A DNA stretch of 64,000 nt from Aquila chrysaetos chrysaetos (taxonomy: Eukaryota; Chordata; Aves; Accipitriformes; Accipitridae). A program made the translations under genes and the position numbers. The stretch spans positions 27,347,363-27,411,362 of the forward strand of contig NC_044005.1 of the NCBI RefSeq assembly GCF_900496995.4, given 5' to 3'. The notes under the pieces are model-generated. The model saw only the letters and a program-made list of their open reading frames with translations. It was not told where the DNA came from and did no database searches. Positions 12,680 through 22,600 of this stretch are shown here, in pieces. How positions within the stretch are numbered: the stretch's first letter is position 1; each line of letters opens with the position of its first letter.

Positions 12680-13668
12680 TAGAAGTGGAAGAGTCTTTAT
12701 TGCTTTGGTTTCTTACAAGTGAGATACATGCATCTAGGCTTGGTGCAAGGAGACATCCACATTGCATTCAGCTTGCAGCACAGCACAGGGGACACAGACA
12801 CTGGGCACACAAGGTTTGGTCTCTCTGCCTTCTCCCAAGCACCAGGAAAGAGAGACCCTAGGAAAGTAAGGCAGCTGCCAGCTGTGAGAGAGTAAAGGAT
12901 TGTGTGAAAGGTTACGGCTACAAGACCAGAAAGGTCAGGGACAGTTTCTCCAGAGCTTGCAAAGGACACCAGCTCCTAGCTTAGCATTCCCAGCAGACAG
13001 ACTACAATGGGGACACAAACACGTCCCCTCCTCCACCAGCCTCTGCTCCCTCTAGGGAAGATCAGGGCAGCCAGAGGCAGGTATTAAGAGTCAGAAAGCC
13101 AAGATGGCATCAGTGCTGACCCCAAGCGAAACTTGTGTTCTCCTTAGCTGGGAAGAACCCAGATCAAAGATGCTCCTTCCTCCCATAAAGCTGAGCACTC
13201 CCCAAGCCCCTCCTCACCCACAGCTGAGCCAGCACTGCTCCGCTCACCAAGGAGATGCTGGGCACCTCTGTGCCCATCCTGCACCTCCACATTACTCATT
13301 CAAGCAAGTGCCTGGGGCAGAGAAACCTTCACATCCTCCATCCCAAGAGGCCCAGCAGCATCCAGTGACACTGGCATGGTACTCCCTCACTTGCTCACCC
13401 TCTGAGCACAGAGGACAACCCCCTGGCTTATCCCCTTTGGGGCAGCTCAGTGCCTTCTCCTTCCACTCCTCCTGTCTCTGGGAACAGGCACTGTGCAGAC
13501 GCTCCCACACCTGATTGAACCAGACCAAAAAGAAAACCAGAGACTAGGAACAAAACAAAACCAAACCGGAACAAAAGTTAGAGCGGGGCCCCAGCCCAGG
13601 CACCCCACCAGAGAGCCAAAGGGCATGTCAGCAGAGGAGCTGTGGCCAAGACAGCTGGCAGCCGGTGC
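12680..13668 (-). other. VRTN: VRTN 3'UTR
   Basis: This runs from the VRTN stop codon to just past an AATAAA signal on the minus strand (plus-strand TTTATT at 12696-12701). A 3'UTR of roughly 1 kb is plausible for this gene. Overlapping open frames on both strands show no coding signature. Confidence 0.6.
12696..12701 (-). terminator. VRTN: VRTN polyadenylation signal AATAAA
   Basis: On the minus strand this reads AATAAA, about 970 bases after the VRTN stop. It is the first canonical signal downstream of the gene. Confidence 0.65.
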
Positions 13669-15696
13669 TCAGGCATCCACAAGCGTCAGCCCATCGTGCA
13701 GAGCACGCTTCCACATGTAGTAAGTGGAACGTGCCGTGAGTGGGAAGCGGGCACTGAACTCCTTGTAGGTAGGGAAGGTCTTCGACTCAAAGCGCTGCTG
13801 CAGGAACAGCTTGGCCTGTGCCTTGAACTGGGCAGTGGCAATCACATCCATCACAAACATCCGGCTGTTGGCTCTCTCTGACATGGCATAGCCCGAAATG
13901 GTGGCATTGTATGGTGCAGCTGGCACCAGCTTGTTTAGCTGCTTGGTGGCTACCTCCGCGTGGCACTGGGGCTTGAGGCCTGGCTCCACCCTCAGAGGTG
14001 CCAGGGAAGGTACCCGGTTCAACGGCCGGCTGGACCTGGTCCAGGGCAGGCGATGCTGCCCGAGGGCCCGGCCTCTGCCCTTCCAAAACCAGTAGGCTGT
14101 GGAGGAGAGAGACAGGTAGCGCACACGGTACTTGCAGAACGGCAGTCGCCATTGCTGGACCTGCCTCTTGGCCGTGTCTCGCAGCTGCTTTCTCCAGCAC
14201 AGAGAGGGCTTGAGCTGCAGGAGACTCCTGGGTGCTGGCCGGTCTCTGTTCAGCCTCTTCCTAACAGGGATGCTGCTTGGCTTCAACTGCAGGAACGGCT
14301 TGCTTATTGCTAGAGGTTTCTGGCTATCCAAGGGAGACTGGGGGGGTTTGAAGTTGGGGTTCTCCTTGATTGCTTTTCTTCGCCAGTTGTAGTAAGTGGA
14401 CCTGGAGATGCCAGGGAAGCTGCGCTTGAAGCACCTGTAAGGCACCAGAGTGTTCATGGAAATGCATTTCTCCAGGTAGGATTTGGCTCCTTGCATGAAG
14501 ATTCCTGCTTGGATGGGGTCTAGGGAAGGACTGAGGGATCTTAAGCTCCCCCCTGAATTTGCTGGCTCATTCACATCAGCCTTTTTTGGGACATCCCTGT
14601 GAAGCTCCTGCAACCTGTGGGCCTCAGCCAGAGCAGAGGCATCACCATTGACCATGCTCTGCATTTCATGCTTCCAGGCGTAGTATGTGGATCGGGAGAT
14701 TTCTGGAAACATTTGTCGGAAGTGCTGGAGGGGGATTATATTGCCCTCCTGAAAGCAGGACTGGAGGAAGTGTTTAGCTGCAAACCTGGCAGCCGCTTTC
14801 TGCCGGTGTTCACGAGACTGGCGCTTCCAACGGTAGAAGGTGCTCTTGGTAATGCTGTACCGGTCACGCAGGTTGGAGTAGGTCAGCTGGGGGTCACTGT
14901 TCAGCAGCTCAAGGGTCTTCATGGGCTGGACAGGAGGCTCTGGCAAAGGCATTGTGGGTTCTAGCTCCTCCAGGCCAACCACGGCCACAAAGTACTGCGC
15001 TTTGAAGACCTGCCGGGAGAGCTGCTGCCCTGACCACATGATGTGGAGCGTGGAGGTTCGTGGGCCACACTTCCTGGGCCGGATGAGCCGATTGAAATAG
15101 GGCCGGATCTTCAAGTTGCTCATGGGGTAGATGGAGTAGATGTTACACTGCAGTACTGAGGCAAGAGCATAGACGTGCCACATGTTGGCAAAGGTGCCAG
15201 GAAAACAGGTAGCTTTGATATCAGCATCGAAGATGGCCTCCAGGATAGCCATGGGGAGGCTTGTCATCTCAGGGGTCTCCTCAGTGCAGAGGGAATAGCG
15301 GGCAGCCTGCAGCATCACCTTGGAGTCGATCATGCCATTCAAGTAGTATTGCTTGTGCAGCAGCATCTCCACAACTGTACGCACCTGCAGCTCCAGGCTG
15401 AGGCTGGGGTTGCCCCAGAGCAGCACACTGGCAGCCTCAAAGAGGCGGTTCCCCTCACCTTTACAAACCAGAGGCAGCATGTTACTTGGGGCATCCTCAG
15501 GATAGAGGCTCCTGGCTACCCGGTCAACTTCCAGCTCCTCTTGGAACTGTCTCCCACAATAGCCAGGCAGGGAGAAAGATGACAGGGTCCTCTCTGCCTC
15601 CAGTGCGGCACTGGTGAGGCCCTCCAGACCAAAGCATTCGGTGGCCTCCTGCAGCTCCTGCAGCACAGACTGAACCAGCTGGTGCCGCTGAATCAT
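13669..15696 (-). CDS. VRTN: Vertnin, complete single coding exon
   Basis: Vertnin (C14orf115 in human) is a vertebrate DNA-binding nuclear protein. Variants in pigs alter thoracic vertebra number. The frame here encodes 675 residues, close to the roughly 700 of the human protein. The N-terminal part (about 1-245) matches vertnin throughout, for example SLYPEDAP at 63-70 and ALASVLQCNIYSIYPMSN at 177-194. The C-terminal part carries five variants of a motif ending STYYxW: RYSITKSTFYRW (279-290), FPEISRSTYYAW (330-341), FPGISRSTYYNW (427-438), YLSLSSTAYWFW (527-538) and FPLTARSTYYMW (651-662). I place the start at MIQRHQLVQ because it aligns with the known MTSRNQLVQ start and an AG acceptor lies just before it (exon begins at 15697). 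The frame stays open 63 codons further upstream, but that part is intron. The coding sequence looks intact. Confidence 0.96.
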   Translation of the reverse strand: MIQRHQLVQSVLQELQEATECFGLEGLTSAALEAERTLSSFSLPGYCGRQFQEELEVDRVARSLYPEDAPSNMLPLVCKGEGNRLFEAASVLLWGNPSLSLELQVRTVVEMLLHKQYYLNGMIDSKVMLQAARYSLCTEETPEMTSLPMAILEAIFDADIKATCFPGTFANMWHVYALASVLQCNIYSIYPMSNLKIRPYFNRLIRPRKCGPRTSTLHIMWSGQQLSRQVFKAQYFVAVVGLEELEPTMPLPEPPVQPMKTLELLNSDPQLTYSNLRDRYSITKSTFYRWKRQSREHRQKAAARFAAKHFLQSCFQEGNIIPLQHFRQMFPEISRSTYYAWKHEMQSMVNGDASALAEAHRLQELHRDVPKKADVNEPANSGGSLRSLSPSLDPIQAGIFMQGAKSYLEKCISMNTLVPYRCFKRSFPGISRSTYYNWRRKAIKENPNFKPPQSPLDSQKPLAISKPFLQLKPSSIPVRKRLNRDRPAPRSLLQLKPSLCWRKQLRDTAKRQVQQWRLPFCKYRVRYLSLSSTAYWFWKGRGRALGQHRLPWTRSSRPLNRVPSLAPLRVEPGLKPQCHAEVATKQLNKLVPAAPYNATISGYAMSERANSRMFVMDVIATAQFKAQAKLFLQQRFESKTFPTYKEFSARFPLTARSTYYMWKRALHDGLTLVDA

Positions 15697-18600
15697 CCTG
15701 AAGGATGGCAAAAAGAAAGAAGTCACTGGAGATGAAGACTGTGCATGCTCCAGACTGCCAGGGGCCAGGCATCCAGGTCCAGCTCTTCCCCAAAGGACAG
15801 GATGGGGGAAAAGGGTACAGGAAAGGCCACTGCTCACCCCTCCACCCACACTCTCAAGGACAAAGGAGGAAGCCTGGATCCCCACAGGCAGACCTGGGAC
15901 AGGGACATGGGCTCAGCTTGCTCTCCAGTGACCTCCTGTGGGCAGCACACATGGCACACAGGCTCCAGAGACACTCGTCTAGGTGAAACTAAGGAGTGAT
16001 TACATCCATCCGGGTGGGAGGCCAGGTCACCTCCACCCGCTGAGTGCCTGGCTTTGCACCCGGCCTCACCCCTACACCCGTCTCTCCCACCAGTAACTCC
16101 ATCCCTTTCATTTTACCACCCCACTACCAGCACCCAGAGAGAACAGTGCCTCAAAGAGGAAATGCTTGTCATCTCTGCAAGTAGGGACCTGTGACAGAGC
16201 AACACTGCGTGGGGGTGTGGAGGGACCTGGCTCAAGGTGTTTAAGCCCAACAGAAGAAGGGGCAAGGAGCTTGCCCCCTCCCTCAGAGCAGGGCACTGCA
16301 GCTGCACCCACTGCATACACCGAAAGCTGCGGTCACAAAACGTGGGATGGGAAGCAGAGCCAGAGCCAGCCCAAACCACGGTTACTGCTGCCTGAGCTGA
16401 CACTAGATGTCACTTGCTGCTCAGCAGACACATACCACCAGCCAAGGAGAAGCCACAAAAGGAGGGCTTCTCCTAGACCGGGCAAGAGGCAACCCAAAAG
16501 TGCGGGTGGAGCATGAGCGCTGGGTGGGTAGTTCAGAGGCTGTATGGAGCCCTCTTCCCTGCCTGAGCCCATCCCAGTCCTGTCCTCCCTCCCTCCACAT
16601 GCCAGTTCCCACTCAGGAAACCCAAAGGGTCAGACCTGCATCCCTCGCTTTGTCAGCTTTTTGACACCTCTGTGACTCTGCCCCCACAACTCCAGGAGCT
16701 TTGCTGACAATTGCGTGGTCCTTACCCAATGATCCAGTTACATCAGTGCAACCCTCTTCCACAACTTTTTGCTATCAGCCAGCCCAGTCTCTCCCTCCCG
16801 AGCTAGCTTTCTTCCAGAGACCACAACACTTCACTCAACTAGGGAACCCAATCTCCTCCATTTTCTCCTAAGGCTCATTCCCATGCCACCCCCAACATGT
16901 AGGGCATCACTTCGCAATCTACTCAATTCACATCCCAGCCGGAGCCCACCTTCTCACAACACTTCACAGATACCACTCCCAGCTCTGTAGGGAGATGGGG
17001 AAACAGCAGAGCCGGGCAGGAAAAGCAGCAGCTCTGCACTAAAGCAGATGTCCTGCCTGACCTCTCCTAATTCTCAGCCCTGCACACTGCTGCAGATAAG
17101 GCTATTATTGCCGCAGCATCTATGGCCCCTGGCCATGACCAAACAGCAAACAAAACGAGGTGCCACAGAATCACACAGCTGCATCCCAGCTACTTCACTG
17201 CAGGGAGCCTCCATGCTGCTGCTGCTGCCCCTTGCCTTTAATCAGGCCACAGCTAGTCACCAAATCGACTCGACTTGACTCCCCTCCCCTGCTCCAAGCT
17301 CCTCCACGGTCTCCTGCAGGTCAGGGGCCAGGGCCCTCTCTTACAGCTGCTCCCACAGCTGTGGATCATCAGGTATCAGAGACAATGCAGGAGAATGCAC
17401 ACAGCTGTGAAGCAGGGGAGACAAACTTGTCCTAAAATCCTGGCCCAAGCAAGTATGGGGTTGTCACTTTGGGTCAGGTCTGTATTGTTTTTCTCCTGGA
17501 AGTCTGTAGAAATTCATAGAAGTTTAGAGCAATTTTGACTAAGCCTGTGGTGAACAACATACACTCAAGGAGCTGAAGCAAAGGCATCCCTTGGGAGAGC
17601 TGCAGGGCTGGCAAAGCTCAAGTCCTCCTCTGTGGCCTGCCAAACCATTGCAGCAGCAACCTCCTGGACAGCAGAGCCAGGAAAGGCAAGACAAGCTTTT
17701 CCCCTTGAGGGGGTAAGGAGCTGACACAGGCTAGGGAACTTCAGCAACCAACCTGGTCTTTATGGCCTGGTCAGCAGTTCCCATCCCCTTATAGCCCGTG
17801 GGGAGAGGGAGGGCTAGAAGGAGAGCTGAAGGGCACGGGATTTAATCCTTTCCTTCAGCGTTAACCCCACAGCTTCAATGTCACTGCCAGCTCCTGCTGC
17901 CCAGAGCAACAGGACCTCAAAAGCAATCCTAAGGCAAAACCCACAGCTAAAGCGGCACACATGAGCTCCCAGGGCAGGGTGGAGAGGGGCTCAGGTAAGC
18001 CAGAAGCAGAACTCAGCCAGATCAAACCTAGCAGCTCTCAACACAGAGGACCTACTGCAAAGGGAACATTTTTCCACACACACCCCCGGCAAAGCCAGCT
18101 GAACACGACAGACAAGTGCTCCCTAAACCGCCTCAGCACCAAGAGTCGACCAAGGGAGCTTTTCACCACTGATAAAGGAGGCTTTACCTAACCTGGCTGC
18201 TTTTGCATTGTAACAGATAAGCAAGCACTTGCAGATCGCGTTCCTTCACCTAAACTGATGGGCTGGTGGCATCCAGTAGTGCAAGTTCCCCGAGCCAGCC
18301 CCAAAAACACTCCCGCCAGCAGGAATCCAGGAGACCGCAGCCCCTGCCGCCCTGGCTGCCCGGGACCGCCAGTGCCTTGCAGGGGCAGGGGTGTCCAGGC
18401 ACCCCAGCCCAGCTGGGTTAGGTGGCTCGCTTGCCAGCCCCAGCTGCGGGCTCAGGCCATCCCAGCAGTAACGGCTCTCGTTTGAGAGGAGGAGGTTTGA
18501 ACCACCATAACCGCACAACAGAGGTGGCAACCTCAAAGAACTATCTACGCTAGAAATATCACCACACTAGAAATCCCAGGGAGGGGGGTTCTGGTGGGCG

Positions 18601-19179
18601 AGCAGCACTAGCAACGGGAGAAGCCTGCTCCGTCTGTCAACACCCACACCTCCACCGAAGCCCAGGAACGGGGCAACACTCGCCTGGAGAGAGAAAAGCC
18701 ACGGACCTGCCATAACCTAGGCCAAAGCGCTGCAGCTAACCCTGGTTTCAGCCGTCTCCTCGGGCAGGGGCACCGACTGCTCGAGTGCAAGCCGCGCCTG
18801 ACAGCCGCCTCCAGCCCCGTCCACCCGTGAGCGCGCACCCGCGGCCGCCCCCACGGCCGCTCCCGCCTCTCCCGAACGCGGCAGAGGCGGCTCCGCGCGG
18901 CCGCCCCCGGGACGGGGACGGCCCTGCGCCCCGGGTGGGAGCACGGGCGGCCGCTCCCCTCGCCCGGGAGACAAAGGGACGAACAGCCCCGGGGCGGGGG
19001 AGAGGTCGCCGGTGCCCGGGCAGCCGCCGAGCTGGGACCGAGGGCAGGGCGGGACGGGGCAGGGCGCCCGCCCGCCGTGTGAAGGTGCCCGCCGCGGCGG
19101 GGCAGCCTGCGGGGTCAGGGTTAGGAGGGATGGCGGGGAGCCGCAGCCCCGACGGCGCCCGGCCCGGCCCCGCACTCAC
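15697..19179 (-). other. VRTN: VRTN intron 1
   Basis: This intron separates the coding exon (acceptor after TTTTTGCCATCCTTCAG on the minus strand, exon from 15697) from a noncoding first exon whose donor CAG|GTGAGT lies at 19180/19179. No other exon or repeat is recognisable within it. The pairing of this donor with this acceptor is inference, since no transcript is available. Confidence 0.55.
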
Positions 19180-19660
19180 CTGGCTCCGCGGGTCGGGTCG
19201 CACCCCACCCGCGCCCTGGGCCGCCCCGCACCTTTAAGGGCGGCGGCAGGAAGCGGCGCGGACCCGCCGCCGCCGCCGCCCCGGTGCCAGCCCCGCAGTG
19301 ACCCTCGGGAGCGGGCGGCCGCGTGCGGCGCCGGGCCGAGCCGGGCCGGGCCGGGCCGCCCCTCCCCGCCTGCCCCCTCCCTCCCCTCCCCCGGCAGGAA
19401 GCGGGCCATCCCCGCGGCCCCGGCCCAGATGAAAGCGGAGCGGGCCGGGGGTCACTTCCAAAGCTAAAGTGATAATGGCCATTGTCCCGCCGCCGCCGCG
19501 CTTAAAGGGCCCGCCGCCGCCCTGCCCCGCTGCGCCCCGGTGCTCCCCGGCACCCTGCCGCCCCGCAGCATCCCCCTGCCCCGTACCCTGCCCGGGCCTG
19601 CAGCCCCGCGGTAGACGACGGAGCCCACCGGGGCTGCCGGGTGGGAGCTGGGTGCCTGCA
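18780..19660 (-). promoter_or_regulatory. VRTN: VRTN CpG island, 5' noncoding exon and promoter
   Basis: This is a very GC- and CpG-rich block of about 0.9 kb. It contains a strong splice donor on the minus strand (CAG|GTGAGT, last exon base 19180), which suits a noncoding first exon starting between about 19200 and 19450. A 10-base palindrome AATGGCCATT at 19474-19483, flanked by non-CpG sequence, interrupts the island and may be a promoter element. There is no convincing TATA box. The transcription start cannot be fixed from sequence. Confidence 0.55.
19180..19450 (-). other. VRTN: Probable VRTN noncoding exon 1
   Basis: The 3' end of this exon is defined by the donor at 19179/19180. The 5' end is a guess placed before the AT-richer block at 19450-19485. 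Vertnin genes commonly have a separate 5'UTR exon, which fits this layout. Confidence 0.4.
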
Positions 19661-22600
19661 CGGGGAGCAGGCAGGTCCCGGGTGGGTGTCACTGCAGCCC
19701 CCGGGGTTGGCACAGCCCGTGCGTGCGTCTCTGCCCCCTCTCCCCGCCAGCTCCTGCCGAGGCCGCGGTCCTCCCTCTGCGCTGCTGGCTAGGAGATAGT
19801 TACCCTTTCCTCTCCCCTCCCCAAGCGGTGCCCGTCCTTCCCCCGGCAAGGCAAGGCTGGTGGGACCCCTGCGCTCGCAGGGCTGACGAAGCTCAGCGGT
19901 GCTGCCCTTCAAAACCTTCCCTGCCCTTCAAAACCTTCCCGTTTATCTGTGGGAGGCACCCAAACGACGGCAGCCTTTTCCCTGCCCTCGGCTCTGGGAA
20001 GCCTCCTGGACAGGCTTGCGTCTGCCTGCCCATGCCTGGGCCCTCGGTGGAGCAGCCTTCCTTCCCACTATCGCTGCCCCACTGCCTCCCCAGCCTAATC
20101 TCAGGGCCGAGGTCCCCCTCCTTAATTCCCGCTCACACAATGGGTTCATCCCGTCCCTCGGGCATCACGTGAGGCTGTGCAAACAGCCCGTGCGCCAGGC
20201 ACCTCACTCCGGCATCGCTAAGCTGCCAACGCCAGCTCCACCCTGCGTCCTCTTCACAAGTCCAGAACCCCTAGAGCTTCCTCCAGGACCTGCCTCATCC
20301 CAAGCTACACCACCCTAAAGCGGGCCCCTGAAGAGCCCATCTGCTCTTGGGTGTGAGGGCTGGGTACTTTTTAATGACAGGGGGCACAGCTTGGTCAACA
20401 GGGCAGACTTGGGCTCTTCACCAACTGGTCTCAGTGCTTCGTGTCCCCTGTGTTGTGTAGCTCCGGTTGCAAGCAGCATCTGGTTTCCTCTCCCCAGCCT
20501 ACCCTTGGGGATCAGCCCTAGACCGGCCACAACCCCCCCAGCCAGCGAGGGGCACAAAGTAACTCCTGATGTCAGAAACAGCAAGGGCTTCCTTCCCTGC
20601 ATGCCACCACCCATGGAGAACCTCACTGTGGCGCTCATTTCTGCTGCAGCGTTTGGCAACGAGAGGGCAGAAGGGCTCGTGGAAACACCACATACGGGAT
20701 TCTTGTGCAATTCGGGAAGAAAAGTAAACACGGACCTTTCAAACAGAGGAAGTGTGCCCAGCTCCCTCTCCTGCTGCCCTCCCTTCCACATTAGTCCGGG
20801 AGCAAGCATCGCAGCATGAATCAAGGCACACCTTTGCTGCCGTGTGTCCTACCTCCCCCAGAAGCACATACCCCAGAGCATTTTTTCTTACTTCTCTTGT
20901 CTCACATCTGAGCCCAGGAGCGCAGGGGGAGGCTGGGCAAGGAGGGTTTGACAGGAGGAATGGGCTCCCTGGAAGCTGTGGACTGGCTGCTTGTGAGTCC
21001 TCCTGGCCTCAGCTAGGAGCCACCACCCCAGCTGACACTGAACCCCGGCCTTCAGTGCTCACAGGGGTCACTTCACTCTCACTGGACACAGAAAAGCTAC
21101 AGTGCAAGTAAGAGAGACCTAAACCATCCCCTGGTGAGCTTTCTTCCTCCTCAGGCAATCTTCCTATCTCCAAAGCCAGCTCCACTCTCGCTATTAACCT
21201 GGCCAGTCCTGGATCTTTTCCCCGGCAGGCTGGTGTTCATATACACAGCTGCTGAGCTCCCCTTCTCATCCTTCATCCTTTTAACTTCTTTGGTTGCAAA
21301 TGCAAAGCGGTGCTCACAGGGCAGTGAGACACTGGTAAATGCCGGAGTCAGCAGGGTCAGTGATTAACATAGGAGCTGGAAAACACACAAAGAGACAGCC
21401 TGGGCAGTTCTGTTATGCAGATGACTGCACACACCGGCTTCCAGCATATAAACAAGTAGTTAGCATTTTTCTGTTCCTTGGAGGAGTTTGGTGGGGGACC
21501 AGAGCGATCCCTGATTTAGTGCAGGATGCTTCAGCATGACAGTAGGCCATGGAGACCTTTGCAGTTTAGCTCTGGCTGCTAGAAGCTTTTCTGCCTGTTG
21601 CGCTTTAACCTGCCTGCTGCAGCCCATCCGCTCTCAGACGAGTCCCAGAGCAAAGGCGCAGAGATGTCCAGCTGCGCAGGGGTCTCAGGGCACCGTGTTT
21701 CCAGCCATGCTGGAAGACAGGCTTTACTGCTCCAAGTTTGGGCATAGAGTCTTCTCTCAAGTCAAGAGCAACCTCCATGTTCAGCAGATAAAATTCTCGT
21801 TGGTTTGAACCTGATGAGGAAGGGTGTCCCAAGGACTTTGTGCTGGCTTCTTGTATAAGGTAAGGCTTCCTCTGGCTCTATCACTGGAATGTGACAGTTC
21901 TGACACTGCCACACGCAGGGACAAGATTCAAACACTCAGTTATCCCACCCAGCAGGAAAGCTCCCCAGTCCCACCTCCACTCCCGCCTAGGGGACCTCCG
22001 GGAGTGGAGGGAGTCAGAGCACCCTACCCACTGCAGCACTGTCCATGCCTGGACCAGAGGAGAGCATTCAGATAGGATGGGATACGGCTGAAGCACTTGA
22101 GGCAGCCAAATGCCATTCGGGGCAGGTCAGACTATGGACCGGTTGCCAAAACCACCTCTGGAATTGGAACAGGTTGACCTAAACGGGCTAAATTGACATG
22201 TCCATCCCCTCAAAGCCATTACCGGTGTCCTGGCTTCTGTTTTTTCCATCTTTCTCCCTCCAGAGAACTGCAGAGTCAGAATCTTCCTTCTGGGAAGTTG
22301 GGAGAGCTGGGACTGCTGAGGGGCTGGCAGGTCTGAGGGCACAGGGGCTTCCAGGAGGGTCCTAAGCATCTGCTGTCTTGGCTGGGTTTCTCCCCTGTGC
22401 CTGGCATTGCTCCACAAGGAAAGAGCAGAGCTTGCAGCCTGAGATGGCAACAGAAATAGGGTTGCTGCAGCTGCAGTTTGCCGACCAGTTTTAGGGAGAA
22501 GGAAGGGCAAGTGGTTCTGGTGTAACTATGCCCAACAGGGACCTGGAAAACATGGAGTCTGTCTCAATTTTCATGGTAACTTGTTCAAACTGAATGACAG

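Noticed and set aside
15697-15885. 63-codon upstream extension of the VRTN frame
   Set aside because: It crosses a clear AG acceptor immediately before the family's start position, so it is intron read through.
18717-19713. Several overlapping 130-160-codon frames in the VRTN CpG island
   Set aside because: They are rich in G, A, P and R on both strands at once, which is the signature of GC-rich noncoding DNA.
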